NCBI GenBank assembly: GCA_001899775.1
Contig: MKWN01000045.1
Coordinates: 1 to 39,138 of the forward strand
Direction: 5' to 3'
Source of the DNA: Thiobacillus sp. 65-29
GTDB taxonomy: Bacteria > Pseudomonadota > Gammaproteobacteria > Burkholderiales > Thiobacillaceae
DNA length: 39,138 nt
The notes beneath the pieces are model-generated. The model worked only from the letters and a program-made list of their open reading frames with translations. It did no database searches and was not told where the DNA came from. Made by a program: the position numbers and the translations under genes. Shown here in pieces: positions 24,149 through 33,829 of the stretch (position 1 is the stretch's first letter; each line of letters opens with the position of its first letter).

Positions 24149-25564
24149 ATGACGCAAAAGACAAAACTCATTCTTGTCGGCCTGGCGGGCCTCGTCGCCG
24201 GCGCCGCGCTGACCGTCAATCTCTCGGCCATCGCCAACAAGTCGGCCGACACGCCGCTGCCGGTCGAGGAGCTGCGCGCCTTCACCGAAGTGTTTGCACG
24301 CATCAAGAGCGACTACGTCGAGCCGGTCGAGGACAAGAAGCTCATCAACGAGGCCATCAACGGCATGCTGACCGGGCTCGATCCGCATTCGGCGTATCTC
24401 GATGCCGAAGCCTTCAAGGACCTGCAGGTCGGCACCCAGGGCGAATTCGGCGGCCTGGGCATCGAGGTCGGCATGGAAGACGGCTTCGTCAAGGTGGTCG
24501 CACCGATCGAGGACACCCCGGCGTTCAAGGCCGGCGTCAAGGCGGGCGATCTCATCGTCAAGCTCGACGACACGCCGGTCAAGGGCATGACGCTGAACGA
24601 CGCGGTCAAGCGCATGCGCGGCAAGCCCGGCTCGTCGATCAAGCTCACCATCGCACGCAAGGGCGTGGACAAGCCGGTCGTCCTTACCCTCACCCGCGCC
24701 GTCATCAAGATCCGCAGCGTCAAGTCGACCATGCTGGACTCCGGCTACGGCTACGTGCGCGTCACCCAGTTCCAGGAACACACCGGCGAACTGCTCGTCG
24801 AGGCGCTGCAGAAACTCTACAAGGACAACAAGGCGCCATTGAAAGGTCTCATCCTCGACCTGCGCAACGACCCCGGCGGCCTGTTGAACGGTGCCGTCGC
24901 CGTCACCGCGGCCTTCGTCAAGCCGGACAGCCTCGTCGTCTACACCGAGGGCCGCACCGAGGATGCGCGCATGCGCCTCACCGCCAGTCGCGAACACTAC
25001 CTGCGCCCGATGCAGATGGACTTTCTGAAGGACCTGCCCGAAGGCGTCAAGCAGGTGCCGATGGTGGTGCTGGTCAACGGGGGTTCCGCCTCGGCCTCCG
25101 AAATCGTCGCCGGCGCGCTGCAGGACCACAAGCGCGCGGTGGTCATGGGCACCCGCACCTTCGGCAAGGGCTCGGTGCAGACCATCCTGCCGCTCGGCAA
25201 CAGCACCGCGATCAAGCTCACCACCGCACGCTATTTCACGCCGAGCGGCCGCTCCATCCAGGCCAAGGGCATCGAACCTGACATCACCGTCGAGGATCCC
25301 GCGATGCCTGAATCGGAAGAGAGCTTCGGTATTCGCGAGGCCGATCTCGACAAGCATCTGGCCAACCCGGCGGGATCGGAACCGGCGCCCGCCCCCGCAC
25401 CGGCGAAGCCAGCCGACACGATCAAGGCGCCGCCCGCGGACAAGCCGGGCAAGGGGAAGAAGGCCACCCCGCTCGAACCGGGCGAGATCGTGTCGAAGAA
25501 CGATTTCCAGGTGAACCAGGCGCTCAACCTGCTGAAAGGCCTGCAAATCCTGCAGGGGCGCTGA
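24149..25564 (+). CDS. ctpA: C-terminal processing peptidase, S41 family
   Basis: The 471-residue serine protease trims or degrades envelope proteins from their C-termini. One membrane segment or signal anchor spans residues 7-27. A PDZ domain lies at about 98-170 (GEFGGLGIEV and KAGDLIVKLDD). The catalytic Ser is S315 within GGSASASEIVAGAL and the general base is K340 in GTRTFGKGSVQT. Q344 is the third conserved residue, with spacings equal to those of E. coli Prc. The tail is rich in Pro, Lys and Ala. It is expected to work in the periplasm, with wall-hydrolase regulators as possible clients given the adjacent EnvC-type gene. Confidence 0.94.
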   Translation: MTQKTKLILVGLAGLVAGAALTVNLSAIANKSADTPLPVEELRAFTEVFARIKSDYVEPVEDKKLINEAINGMLTGLDPHSAYLDAEAFKDLQVGTQGEFGGLGIEVGMEDGFVKVVAPIEDTPAFKAGVKAGDLIVKLDDTPVKGMTLNDAVKRMRGKPGSSIKLTIARKGVDKPVVLTLTRAVIKIRSVKSTMLDSGYGYVRVTQFQEHTGELLVEALQKLYKDNKAPLKGLILDLRNDPGGLLNGAVAVTAAFVKPDSLVVYTEGRTEDARMRLTASREHYLRPMQMDFLKDLPEGVKQVPMVVLVNGGSASASEIVAGALQDHKRAVVMGTRTFGKGSVQTILPLGNSTAIKLTTARYFTPSGRSIQAKGIEPDITVEDPAMPESEESFGIREADLDKHLANPAGSEPAPAPAPAKPADTIKAPPADKPGKGKKATPLEPGEIVSKNDFQVNQALNLLKGLQILQGR

Positions 25565-25633
25565 CGCGGCGACGGGGCTTCCCCCGGCCGCGGTTGGCGC
25601 TATACTGAACCCCTGCTGTCCGGATGGGATACC

Positions 25634-26029
25634 ATGCGCCCCTGCGACCTCGAGAAAATTCGTGAGATCGTCTTCCACGAACTGCCGGTGGGCCAGGCCG
25701 CGCGCGCGCACGTGCTGCTGCAGGGCCTGGAAGGCCTGAGCGTGACGTGCCGGGAGGACGGGCGCTGTCTGGTGGTACGCTACAGCGTCTGTGAATATAC
25801 CCTCGAAGGTCTGGAGACCGCGCTCGCGCATCAGGGTTTCCACCTCGACAACAGTCTGCTGTCGAAGCTTCGGCGCGCCATGGCCTATTTCTGCGAGAGC
25901 GTGCAGCGACGCAACGTCGCCGCCAACGAACCCGACATCAAGTCGCAGCGCGCGTTCATGCGCGTCTACGAATCCCATCTGCACGGCGACCGCGACGACA
26001 CCCCGGAAGAATGGCGCCGCTACAAGTAG
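25634..26029 (+). CDS. Small conserved protein with HMA-like fold, no CxxC
   Basis: I cannot name a function for this 131-residue soluble protein. Residues about 22-72 show the beta-alpha-beta-beta-alpha-beta pattern of heavy-metal-associated domains, for example LQGLEGLSVTCREDGRCLVV followed by LEGLETALAHQGFHLD. The metal-binding CxxC at the end of the first strand is missing. The C-terminal third is charged and helical, with conserved-looking tryptophan and arginine residues near the end. ATG 25634 has GGGATACC just upstream. A TATACT hexamer at 25601-25606 could be a -10 element but lacks a clear -35. It is flanked by ctpA and moeB and ends 10 bases before the latter, so it is probably cotranscribed with it. 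Confidence 0.7.
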   Translation: MRPCDLEKIREIVFHELPVGQAARAHVLLQGLEGLSVTCREDGRCLVVRYSVCEYTLEGLETALAHQGFHLDNSLLSKLRRAMAYFCESVQRRNVAANEPDIKSQRAFMRVYESHLHGDRDDTPEEWRRYK

Positions 26030-26039
26030 CGCCTTCCCC

Positions 26040-26810
26040 ATGGAACTGAACGACGCCCAGCTGCTGCGCTACAGCCGCCACATCCTGCTGCCCGAAGTCG
26101 GCGTCGACGGCCAGGCGCGCATGGCCGGCGCCTCGGTGCTGATCGTCGGTGCCGGCGGCCTGGGCTGCCCGGTCGCGCTCTATCTCGGCGCGGCGGGCGT
26201 CGGCCGGCTCGTGCTGGCCGATGGCGACACGGTCGACCTCACCAACCTGCAACGCCAGATCGGCCACGCCACCGCGTCCATCGGCGTGAACAAGGCCGAG
26301 TCACTGGCCGCGAGCGTGCGCGCGATCAACCCGGAAATCGATGTTCGGGCGCTGCCGGACACGCTCGACGGCGACGCGCTGCACGCGGTCGTGGCGACGG
26401 TGGACCTGGTGATCGATGCGTCGGACAACTTCGCCACGCGTCACGCCGTCAACCGCGCCTGCGTGGCGCGAAAGAAACCGCTGGTGTCGGGGGCCGCCAT
26501 CGGCTTTTTTGGCCAGGTCGCGGTATATCAGCCGGGCCACGGCGATGGGCCGTGCTACCACTGCCTGTTTCCCGATGCAGCCGGCGAACCGGAAGTGCGC
26601 TGTGCCGAGGCCGGTGTATTCGCGCCGCTGGTTGGCGTCGTGGGCGCCATGCAGGCGACCGAGGCATTGAAGCTCGTCGCCGGCGTCGGCGAAACCCTCA
26701 CCGGACGCTTGCTGCTATGGGATGCACTGCGCGCAGAGGTGCGCGTGATGAAGGTGCCACGCGACCCGGCCTGCCCGGTGTGCGGCCCCGCCGCCGCTCA
26801 GGCGGGGTGA
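26040..26810 (+). CDS. moeB: MoeB/ThiF-family adenylyltransferase
   Basis: The 256-residue enzyme adenylates the C-terminal glycine of a sulfur-carrier protein such as MoaD or ThiS, for molybdopterin or thiamine synthesis. The nucleotide-binding loop GAGGLG is at 37-42, D62 holds ATP, and D130 is in ASDNFATR. Two Cys pairs bind zinc: C172/C175 (CYHC) and C245/C248 (CPVC). C188 in VRCAEAGVFAPLVG matches the conserved cysteine of E. coli MoeB. ATG at 26040 is chosen; the frame runs further upstream but overlaps the small HMA-like gene. MoeB and ThiF cannot be separated by sequence alone. It overlaps the convergent slmA by 13 bases. Confidence 0.9.
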   Translation: MELNDAQLLRYSRHILLPEVGVDGQARMAGASVLIVGAGGLGCPVALYLGAAGVGRLVLADGDTVDLTNLQRQIGHATASIGVNKAESLAASVRAINPEIDVRALPDTLDGDALHAVVATVDLVIDASDNFATRHAVNRACVARKKPLVSGAAIGFFGQVAVYQPGHGDGPCYHCLFPDAAGEPEVRCAEAGVFAPLVGVVGAMQATEALKLVAGVGETLTGRLLLWDALRAEVRVMKVPRDPACPVCGPAAAQAG

Positions 26811-27382
26811 GCGTCGAGCAGGCGCGCCAGCAAGAGGTCGAGGTCGCCGCCCGGCGCGCGCGTGAAGCCGCTCTTGGCGAACTGGTGCCAGCGGCCCACC
26901 ACCACGCATTGCAGCAGGTTGGCGAGTGGCGCGCTGTGCTCGGCCAGACGGTCGCCGCCGAGGCGCAGGCATTGCCTGAGTTGCGCCTCGATGCGGTCGT
27001 GCAACTGGTTGATGCGTTTTTGCAGGCGCTCGTTCTCGTGCACCAGTGCCTCGCCGATCAGCACACGCGTCATGCCCGGATTCTTCGCCGCGAAATTCAG
27101 CAGCATCGCCACGATCGCCTCAACCTGCGCCGCCGCGGCCGGGGTTTCAGCCGTGATGCGCGCGATCAGGCCGAACAGCGTCTGTTCGATGAATTCGATG
27201 AGCCCCTCGTACATCTGTGCCTTGCTGGAAAAGTGCCGGTAGAGCGCGGCCTCCGATACGCCGATGCGCGCCGCGAGCGCGGCGGTCGTGATCTTTTCCG
27301 GTTGCGGTTCCTCCAGCATCGCGGCCAGCGTCTGCAGGATCTGCAAACGGCGTTCGCCGGGCTTTCTGGCTTCACCTTCCAT
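26798..27382 (-). CDS. slmA: Nucleoid occlusion factor SlmA (TetR family)
   Basis: The 194-residue protein has a TetR-type HTH at about 30-53 (ITTAALAARIGVSEAALYRHF). An all-helical C-terminal domain includes GLIEFIEQTLFGLIARI and RINQLHDRIEAQLRQ. The pattern matches SlmA, which binds specific chromosomal sites and blocks FtsZ assembly over the nucleoid. The ATG at 27382 has AGGGAG seven bases upstream and starts a protein of the usual SlmA length. The longer frame to 27877 adds sequence with no family match. The gene is convergent with moeB. SlmA sites (GTGAGTACTCAC type) were not found in the window. Confidence 0.85.
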   Translation of the reverse strand: MEGEARKPGERRLQILQTLAAMLEEPQPEKITTAALAARIGVSEAALYRHFSSKAQMYEGLIEFIEQTLFGLIARITAETPAAAAQVEAIVAMLLNFAAKNPGMTRVLIGEALVHENERLQKRINQLHDRIEAQLRQCLRLGGDRLAEHSAPLANLLQCVVVGRWHQFAKSGFTRAPGGDLDLLLARLLDAHPA

Positions 27383-27906
27383 CGAGTTCTCCCTGTTCTT
27401 GTGGGCGAAGAGTATTGCGTGCGGGATGCAGGGCCGGCCTGTGAACACCCCCGTGCCGTGCGCCGGAGCACGCGGTGCACGCGATTCTAGCAGTTCGGCG
27501 GGCGCACCCCGCCCCATCCCTGACATAACGGCATACAGCCGGAAAACTACAGTCGAAACGGCGCCACCGCGGAAAAACAGGGGCGTCGTGCCGACGAACC
27601 GAAGGCCAGATGCCGGGCCGTTGGCTGCAAGGACTTGAGCCGCGGGCGAGGGCGGTAGGTGACCGGAGCGCGCGGAAAGTCGCAGACGAAAGGCCGACGG
27701 TCGCACGGAATTGTCCCGCCGGTTGGCGGGCCTCGCGTCCCCGGCTTTTCTATGCCTCGTTGTGAATGAGGCGTGACGGCCGGCGCAAAAGACCGGGCAC
27801 GCCGAAGCGAACCCCATGATTTTACTGGTGGCGGGAAGTCTACTATCGAATAACTCGCTATTGGGGCCAATGAGCACGTCTGCGGTTTTCTACGCGCTCT
27901 TGATTG
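27383..27906. other. Non-coding gap between slmA and the parE-type gene
   Basis: About 520 bases hold no gene I can support. The only long frame is an upstream extension of slmA with a composition unlike a real protein. Visible structure includes a hairpin CCCGCC-GGTT-GGCGGG at 27715-27730, a weaker GCCTC/GAGGC stem around 27753-27774 and a short palindrome ATTGGGGCCAAT at 27860-27871. Neither hairpin is followed by a T-run on either strand, so I do not call a terminator. The left part probably holds the slmA promoter. The boundary between core genome and accessory genes falls in this gap. Confidence 0.45.
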
Positions 27907-28242
27907 TCACCCCCCAAGTAGACGCCGCGCCAAGAGTGACTGCATATCCCGCCGACCATCGGCGATCAGGTAGATGTAGACCTTCTGACCCATGACACGG
28001 TAGATCACTCGATAGGGCTTGAAGGCAGTCTGCCGATAATCCCGAATGCCGAGGGCAACCAGTTCCTTGGGATAGGCGCCACGCTCTGGGAACGCCGTTA
28101 GGCTTTCGACGACCTCCAACAAACGATCCAGGACGTAGTCGGCGTTGGCCTTGCAGTCGAATTCAGCGATGCAGTCGTAGATCGACTCCAAATCCTGCTC
28201 GGCATCCTTGGTCAGCAAGACCTCGTACTTGCGTCCGGCCAT
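27907..28242 (-). CDS. ParE/RelE-family toxin
   Basis: A 111-residue toxin of the ParE/RelE superfamily. The core contains YEVLLTKDAEQDLESIYDCI, typical of the N-terminal helical hairpin, then GIRDYRQTAFKPYRVIYRV and VYIYLIADGRRDMQSLL, where the basic residues usually act on the target. ParE members inhibit DNA gyrase and RelE members cut mRNA on the ribosome; the sequence does not decide firmly between them, though the pattern looks closer to ParE. ATG 28242 is used; a longer frame to 28284 overlaps the antitoxin gene. It follows the Phd-type antitoxin by 10 bases, which is the usual antitoxin-first order. Confidence 0.85.
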   Translation of the reverse strand: MAGRKYEVLLTKDAEQDLESIYDCIAEFDCKANADYVLDRLLEVVESLTAFPERGAYPKELVALGIRDYRQTAFKPYRVIYRVMGQKVYIYLIADGRRDMQSLLARRLLGG

Positions 28243-28252
28243 TACTTGAAGC

Positions 28253-28516
28253 CTACTTGGCCCGCAGCCTGGCGACAACGTCACGCACCGGTTTTACCTT
28301 GCCCGCCTCGATCTGCGCATTGCCCAGCGCAAGAATTTTCAGTAGCGCCAACGTTTCCTGCGTTTCTTCGTAGGAGGCAACATCCTGAATGACGGCCTTG
28401 GCCTCCCCGTTCTGGGTGATTACAAGCGGCTCTCGCCCCTCGGTCAATTGCGCCAAAACTTCGGCGGCGTTTGCCTTGAGGTAACTGATGGGTTTGACTT
28501 GTGATGAGTAGCGCAT
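28253..28516 (-). CDS. Phd/YefM-family antitoxin
   Basis: An 87-residue antitoxin: KPISYLKANAAEVLAQLTEG at the N-terminus is the Phd/YefM DNA-binding fold, and PLVITQNGEAKAVIQDVASY is its characteristic second segment. The C-terminal helix (about 55-87) should bind and neutralise the toxin. Phd proteins repress their own operon. A palindrome overlapping a strong promoter lies directly upstream, which fits. AGGAG lies about 3 bases before ATG 28516. The promoter reaches into the end of jetD, so this pair has its own transcription signal despite lying in line with the Wadjet genes. Confidence 0.9.
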   Translation of the reverse strand: MRYSSQVKPISYLKANAAEVLAQLTEGREPLVITQNGEAKAVIQDVASYEETQETLALLKILALGNAQIEAGKVKPVRDVVARLRAK

Positions 28517-28542
28517 GGCTCCTCTGCCTCCATTGATCCGAG

Positions 28543-28579
28543 AAAGACTTATTATAGTCTTTATTCAGTCTTGTTGCAA
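28543..28579 (-). promoter_or_regulatory. Promoter and palindromic operator of phd/parE-type operon
   Basis: On the minus strand, TTGCAA (28579-28574) and a perfect TATAAT (28556-28551) are 17 bases apart. The -10 sits inside a perfect inverted repeat AAAGACT-TATTAT-AGTCTTT at 28543-28562. Binding of the antitoxin there would block RNA polymerase, as known for Phd autoregulation. The -35 lies inside the last codons of jetD. Confidence 0.72.
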
Positions 28580-29746
28580 CAATTGGTCAATCCGCTCACG
28601 TACCCAACCGAAGCTCAGATGCTCCTGTTCCAGTCGCAACCCTTCGCGGATGCGGTTGTCACGCAGGTCGTCGTAGAGGCGCAGCTCTTCTTGCGTCAGC
28701 CTGTGTAGGTCACCCCGTTGTGGCTTTTCCTCCCGCCCCCAGAAAGCCACGTGGGCATCAAGCGAGGCCCGATCCATGAGGAACGACTCGACGTGGCCGA
28801 AGTGATGCCGCAGTTGATCCAGGATTGCAAAGCCATGGGTATCGATGTCGCCCCAATAATGGATCGCGCATCGCTCCAGCCACCGAGCCTGGGCGAGCGC
28901 TCCCCAGCCGTATCCGGAGCCAAAGATGGCGATCGCCCCCGGTATGTTCGGCAAGGCCAGGAAGTTGGTTTCATTCTCGGTGATGAATACCCGTCGCACC
29001 TCGATGGCCAGATGGCTGAAACTGCCGGCGTCCAGCGTGACGTCTGGACACGACGTCCCGGCGACGGCGTGAATCGAGGGATCGAGGATGCGGAAGCGAA
29101 TCCGTGCAGGTTTATCAAGAAAACCATACCGTGCAGCAAACTGTGCAACTCCAGTTTTGGCGGTGTCCACAGCGTCCGCAAGCAAGCCCAGGTCAAGCAA
29201 CTCGGCCAACACGGTACGATGTCTTTCGACGAACTTGCTGTGCACCCCGGGCAAGTCCACCTGGCGCAGGTAGATCGCTGGCCGAGGATGCCGTCTGACC
29301 CACTCCACCACGGCCAGCAAACGGGGCCACTCCTCTTCCAGTTCAAGTGCCTGCAGGGGCCGCTTTTCCAGCCAGGGCAACAGGGATGGGTTTTGTAGCC
29401 GGGTCATCTCAACCAGGCTTGAAAACCGATTCCACTCTCGACGCCTGCCGAGCCAGCCAAGCGCATCATCCATCGAGTCAATCCAGCCGCCCGATGGAAT
29501 CCTCTGCAATCCTTGTACCCGGTGGCGAACCTCCTGCCACTCCAGACGCAAGGGACTGGTATTGGCCAATTCCGTTGCCCATACGCGCACGGCATCAAAA
29601 CGTTCGGTGATATCCGCCGAAGCGGGGCCTTTGACGGCCAATCGCAAAGGAAATCGGTTGTTGCCGGTCACGCCATCTCGCAGCAGTTCACCTCGTTCCC
29701 ACAGCCGAGCCAACTGCGCTTTCAGCTCCTTCGGGGTCGTCCACAT
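28565..29746 (-). CDS. jetD: Wadjet nuclease subunit JetD
   Basis: The 393-residue protein has an N-terminal DUF3322-like region and a C-terminal DUF2220 Toprim-type domain. Acidic metal ligands are seen in VFITENETNFLAL (E257 or E259) and HYWGDIDTHGFAIL (D300 and D302). In the Wadjet system JetD is the endonuclease that cuts closed circular plasmids after loop extrusion by JetABC. ATG 29746 shares one base with the jetC stop (TGATG). GTG at 29749 is an alternative start. Length is usual. It is the last gene of the jetABCD order, and its end overlaps the phd promoter. Confidence 0.93.
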   Translation of the reverse strand: MWTTPKELKAQLARLWERGELLRDGVTGNNRFPLRLAVKGPASADITERFDAVRVWATELANTSPLRLEWQEVRHRVQGLQRIPSGGWIDSMDDALGWLGRRREWNRFSSLVEMTRLQNPSLLPWLEKRPLQALELEEEWPRLLAVVEWVRRHPRPAIYLRQVDLPGVHSKFVERHRTVLAELLDLGLLADAVDTAKTGVAQFAARYGFLDKPARIRFRILDPSIHAVAGTSCPDVTLDAGSFSHLAIEVRRVFITENETNFLALPNIPGAIAIFGSGYGWGALAQARWLERCAIHYWGDIDTHGFAILDQLRHHFGHVESFLMDRASLDAHVAFWGREEKPQRGDLHRLTQEELRLYDDLRDNRIREGLRLEQEHLSFGWVRERIDQLLQQD

Positions 29747-32700
29747 CACCCTGGAGTCTCCTGTGCAGTCTGCTGCGTCGTGGCTGCAGCATCCTTGGCT
29801 TTCTGCGCGCGGTACTCCTCAATGGACAGGTTACGCAATTTGGAGGCCCGGCCCCCCTCGTTGTGCACGAACCCTACGCTGGATACAAAGGGCTCGATGA
29901 TGTGAATCTTCTGTAGCGGCGTGATAATCAGCAATTGCAGATTGAGTTGCCGGAACAGCTTCAAACCGTATTGCGCCGACTCGTCCGATCCGCGCCCGAA
30001 CGCCTCGTCGATGACCACGAAGCGGAAGGAACGCGAACGCACTGCACCCCATTCCAATCCGAACTGGTAGGCCAGGCTGGCGGCGAGAATGGTGTAGGCC
30101 AGTTTCTCCTTCTGGCCGCCCGACTTGCCGCCCGAGTCCGAGTAGTGCTCGTGTTCCGTGTTGTCCTCGCGCCAGCGTTCGCTGGCCGCAAACAGGAACC
30201 AGTTACGCACATCCGTGACCTTGGCGGTCCAGCGCCGATCCTGTTCCGACAGGCCATCCCGGCCACGGAATCGGTCGATGATCGCCTTGACCTGAAGGAA
30301 CTTGGCTTCGGAATATTGGGCGTCGTCGGACCCCGTCACCGCGCCCTCGGTACAGGCACGCAGATCCTGCTGGAAGTCGCGGATCTCTGCATCGGGGCTG
30401 GCCTGCGACTCCAGCACGATGTAGCGTCCAGGGTTGTAGTCGATTTCAGAGAGCGACTTGTTGATGTGGGCGATGCGATCCTTGATGGTTTCGCGCTCGC
30501 GCGCCAACTGGGCATTGAAGTTGGCGATCTCGTTAATGGTGTTGACGTTCAGCAATTCCTTGAAGCGCGCCACGAAGCGCGGCAGATCATCGCGATTGAG
30601 CTGCGTCAGCAGGTTCTCGAACTCGAAGGCAGCTTCCAGACTGGCATCCATCTCGGCCGTTTCGAGCTTGAAGGTCTCCTTGAATGACGCCATCGCCTTG
30701 ATTATCTTTTCGGCCAGGCGCTTGAGTTTCAGATCCTCGGCATCAATCCGCGCTTGCAGCCAGGTACGGACGTCCTGCTCACGGTTATCGCAGGATTCCA
30801 CGGTCAGCTGGTGTTCACCCAAGGCATCGCCCCTCATGACTTCCAGGGTGTTCGATAGCGCAGCATCAACGACGACATCCTGAACCAACAAAGTCGTCTG
30901 CTGACGTAGTTCCTGAGCGTCCGAGCGGCGCTGCTCCACCTTGGCACGTCGGTCGCGAACGGATTGCAGCTCCTCTTCGGTGCCCTTGAGTGCCTGCTGC
31001 AGTTCCCGCAGGCGCTCATTCAATTGTTTGAGGACATCCGATGCCTGCTCCAGCATTTGGCGCTCATCTTCAAGCGCTGCGATGTCTGTCGCCACGCGGG
31101 CCCAATCGATTTCTTCGAAGCTCGTGAACTCTTCCAGGCGGGTCAGTGCATCAAGTCTGGCCTGTAACCCCTTGCGCTCGGCGTCGATCTTGCCGATCTG
31201 ACTGTCCACCTCGCCGAGGTGACTTTCGAGCTGGCGACGCTTGGCCTCCAGTGCGGCAATCTTGGCACTGTTGCTCCAACCGAGCACGTAGCGGCTACGA
31301 TCATCAATGCGGTGTCGGTCGTCTTTCTCGTGCCGGCCGCTCGGGTCTTTAATCTGGCCTGCGCGGGTGATGGCGCGCGTCTCCCGGCGGAATTGCTCCT
31401 GTGTGGCACAGCAGGCCACATCAAACCGATGGGGAAGCTCACGTTCAAGCCAGTCGTAGTGGGGCGAGTCGGGCTTGATCGCGAGCTTCCTCACCAACGA
31501 ATCTCGGTGTAGCTCCGGCAAATCCGAGGTCTTGCGGGCCCGCACATGGAAATAGACCAAGCGTCCGCGCAGATGGCTGGAGTCCACCCACTCGGCCACC
31601 GATTTGTAGTGGACATCCGGCACCAGCAGGGCCAGGCCGAAGCCGCGCAGCAGTCGCTCGGCCGCACCTTCCCAGTCGCGCTCATCTTCACGTACCTGAA
31701 TCAACTCGCCCGCGAAAGGCATCTCGTCCGCATCCAGGCCCAGTGCCGTGCACAGCGCGGCGCGTATCTGGATCTGCTGGTCGTCGATGTTGCTGCGTCG
31801 GCGCTTGAGGCTGTCGATTTCCGCAGTCAATTGGTCGTGCTCCAGCTTGCCTTGCCGCAAGCTCACGCCGTGCTCGGTCAGGATGTTCTGGAGATCGGCA
31901 TTGCGGTTGATGACTTCTTCCCGCCACACCTTGAATTGTGTCTGCTGTGTAGTAAAGGTGGCATCGTCGCTGGGCGCTGCCTCCCCCAAGACGGCCACCA
32001 AGTCACGGTAACGCCCATCCTTGGTCTTGCGCGCATCGCGCAGTTGCTCTTTCTTGCGGATATCAGCGGCGAGCCGCTCAAGACGGTCGCCACCGTTGGC
32101 GTTGATGGCCTGCTTCAGTTCATCGACCTGCCGACCTTGTTCCTCGCGCGTGCTGTCCAGGCGTTGCACCTGTCCATCGACCTTTTGCCACTCTTCATCG
32201 AGCAGGCCGAGACGTTTGTCCAGCAATGCCAATTTGAGGCTGGCGAAGTGCGCACGCAGGCCATCGCGACAATGCCGCAGATGGTTCACCTCGCTCACCA
32301 ACTCCCCATGACGCTTGCAGTCGGCCACCAGCGGGGTCAGCAATTCCACCTGTTGCTGGGCCTTGAGTACGGCCTGATGGGCGCGGTTGAGATCGTCGAA
32401 GTGTCCGATCAATGCCTGGATGCGCGATACCACCTCGAAAGGCTCCAGCATATGGTTGCGCACGAAGTCAGTCAGGTTACCCACTGATTTCATCGAAACC
32501 GTCTGGTGGAACAACTCCAGCGCCTGATCACTCTCGATGCCGAAGCGACGCCTGAACCACGCGGCATAGGGGGGAAAGCTGTCGTGCAGTTCGGCGCCGA
32601 TCCCGCGCAGCTTCTTGCGCAGGGCGGCAATGTCGGAGCCGAAATTGGCGAAGTCCTCCGCAATCGACAGGCCACGCTCTGCCCCGAGGAAGAACCGAGC

Positions 32701-33150
32701 AGGCTGCCCTTGCGCCTCCTTCATCCAGAATACCTGTGCCAGGCTAACAGTCTGATCGTAACCTGCGTTGTGGAACACGCCCAGGATGACGGAATAGCTG
32801 TTATGGTCACGCAGGGACACCGGCTTGGCCGCTCCCGTGACCTCATTGCGTTCGGACTTGTAGTGCCCCAACACGTAGGAACGCAAGGTTCGCTCCTTGC
32901 TGTCCGCACCGGCGGCCTTGTTGTAGGCGATGCGATGGGCCGGCACCAGCAGCGTGGTAATGGCATCGACCAGTGTGGACTTGCCGGAACCGATATCACC
33001 GGTGAGCAATCCATTCTTGCCGTCCAGTTGCAGCGTCCACACCCGGCCGTCGAAGGTGCCCCAGTTGAACACTTCCAGCCGGATAAGGCGAAAACCCGAC
33101 AACGCATCGTCCGCCACGAAATCCAGTCCCAAGGTCTGCGCCTCACTCAT
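29746..33150 (-). CDS. jetC: Wadjet SMC-like ATPase JetC
   Basis: The 1134-residue protein is an MukB/SbcC-like ATPase, the motor that extrudes DNA loops in Wadjet. The Walker A motif is at residues 51-59 (GDIGSGKST) and the ABC signature SGGQKEK is near 1010. Walker B is [11 protein letters not shown] with D1048 and E1049. Between them lie long charged helices with heptad patterns, for example around [20 protein letters not shown], that should form the antiparallel coiled-coil arm. Residues 600-680 contain a hinge-like interruption. ATG 33150 is used, overlapping jetB by 8 bases. A longer frame to 33213 adds residues inside jetB. ATP sites look intact, so the motor should be active. Confidence 0.95.
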   Translation of the reverse strand: MSEAQTLGLDFVADDALSGFRLIRLEVFNWGTFDGRVWTLQLDGKNGLLTGDIGSGKSTLVDAITTLLVPAHRIAYNKAAGADSKERTLRSYVLGHYKSERNEVTGAAKPVSLRDHNSYSVILGVFHNAGYDQTVSLAQVFWMKEAQGQPARFFLGAERGLSIAEDFANFGSDIAALRKKLRGIGAELHDSFPPYAAWFRRRFGIESDQALELFHQTVSMKSVGNLTDFVRNHMLEPFEVVSRIQALIGHFDDLNRAHQAVLKAQQQVELLTPLVADCKRHGELVSEVNHLRHCRDGLRAHFASLKLALLDKRLGLLDEEWQKVDGQVQRLDSTREEQGRQVDELKQAINANGGDRLERLAADIRKKEQLRDARKTKDGRYRDLVAVLGEAAPSDDATFTTQQTQFKVWREEVINRNADLQNILTEHGVSLRQGKLEHDQLTAEIDSLKRRRSNIDDQQIQIRAALCTALGLDADEMPFAGELIQVREDERDWEGAAERLLRGFGLALLVPDVHYKSVAEWVDSSHLRGRLVYFHVRARKTSDLPELHRDSLVRKLAIKPDSPHYDWLERELPHRFDVACCATQEQFRRETRAITRAGQIKDPSGRHEKDDRHRIDDRSRYVLGWSNSAKIAALEAKRRQLESHLGEVDSQIGKIDAERKGLQARLDALTRLEEFTSFEEIDWARVATDIAALEDERQMLEQASDVLKQLNERLRELQQALKGTEEELQSVRDRRAKVEQRRSDAQELRQQTTLLVQDVVVDAALSNTLEVMRGDALGEHQLTVESCDNREQDVRTWLQARIDAEDLKLKRLAEKIIKAMASFKETFKLETAEMDASLEAAFEFENLLTQLNRDDLPRFVARFKELLNVNTINEIANFNAQLARERETIKDRIAHINKSLSEIDYNPGRYIVLESQASPDAEIRDFQQDLRACTEGAVTGSDDAQYSEAKFLQVKAIIDRFRGRDGLSEQDRRWTAKVTDVRNWFLFAASERWREDNTEHEHYSDSGGKSGGQKEKLAYTILAASLAYQFGLEWGAVRSRSFRFVVIDEAFGRGSDESAQYGLKLFRQLNLQLLIITPLQKIHIIEPFVSSVGFVHNEGGRASKLRNLSIEEYRAQKAKDAAATTQQTAQETPG

Positions 33151-33799
33151 CGCGCACCTCCCGGCTCGTCGCCGTTCCCGACAAGGCGGATTGGTAGACC
33201 GCCAGCCGGGCATCGAACTCGGCTAGCCATTGCGCATCAACAAAGGCCTTCAGGATGCGCCGAACTTCGTAATTGGCCTGCCCCGCTGCGCCACCACTGG
33301 TGGGCTTGAGCTTGTGCAGAAAGCCCAGCTCCACCACCTTGTTGATGGTGGCTTCGATCTGGTCGATCAGCTTGGCCTCGTTCGGCCCGTCAGGCAGGAA
33401 AACTCGCACCAGCTCGACAATCTCGTCGCGCGAAAGCACCAGACGCGTGTCACCGCCACCGGCATCGAATTCGGCCAGCTTCTTGCGCAGCAAGGCCAGC
33501 AACAGGCTGACCGGAAACGACAGGGGGCGACGCGCGACCAGGCGAGGCAGGCGCGGCGCCGGATCGTCCTCCGCAGGCTCCGGACGGCTTTTCAGGAAGG
33601 CATAGCCCTCTGCCTCGTCCAGTACCAAATCCAGATTGAGTACCGCCACATAATCCCGCACACGGGCTTGCAGGTTCAGCAGGGCTGCCCACTGGCGCTC
33701 ATCCTGTTCCCGGTACTGCACACCCTTGAGCAGCCCGATCAGCAATGACGACAAATCGGGTTCGGAAGTGGCAGCAGCGCTGGTGATCTCTTGGTCCAT
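33143..33799 (-). CDS. jetB: Wadjet kleisin-associated subunit JetB
   Basis: This 218-residue protein matches the DUF4194 family, which forms the KITE-like subunit JetB of Wadjet, homologous in role to MukE. It is built of helices and winged-helix-like strands, for example [19 protein letters not shown] near the start and [21 protein letters not shown] at about 142-162. It bridges JetA and JetC in the complex. ATG 33799 follows the jetA stop by 30 bases, the only real gap in the gene train from hsdM to jetD. It overlaps jetC by 8 bases. It has no recognisable enzymatic motif. Confidence 0.92.
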   Translation of the reverse strand: MDQEITSAAATSEPDLSSLLIGLLKGVQYREQDERQWAALLNLQARVRDYVAVLNLDLVLDEAEGYAFLKSRPEPAEDDPAPRLPRLVARRPLSFPVSLLLALLRKKLAEFDAGGGDTRLVLSRDEIVELVRVFLPDGPNEAKLIDQIEATINKVVELGFLHKLKPTSGGAAGQANYEVRRILKAFVDAQWLAEFDARLAVYQSALSGTATSREVRDE

Positions 33800-33829
33800 C
33801 CCTGTTGAATTTCCTGGTTCGTTCTCTGG

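Noticed and set aside
22397-26041. A 1214-codon minus-strand open frame opposite gpmI, the envC-like gene and ctpA
   Set aside because: It is antisense to well-supported genes and has no domain pattern; it results from GC-rich codon use on the opposite strand.
27383-27877. N-terminal extension of SlmA to 27877
   Set aside because: The added residues do not match the TetR family. The ATG at 27382 has a good ribosome site and gives the normal length.
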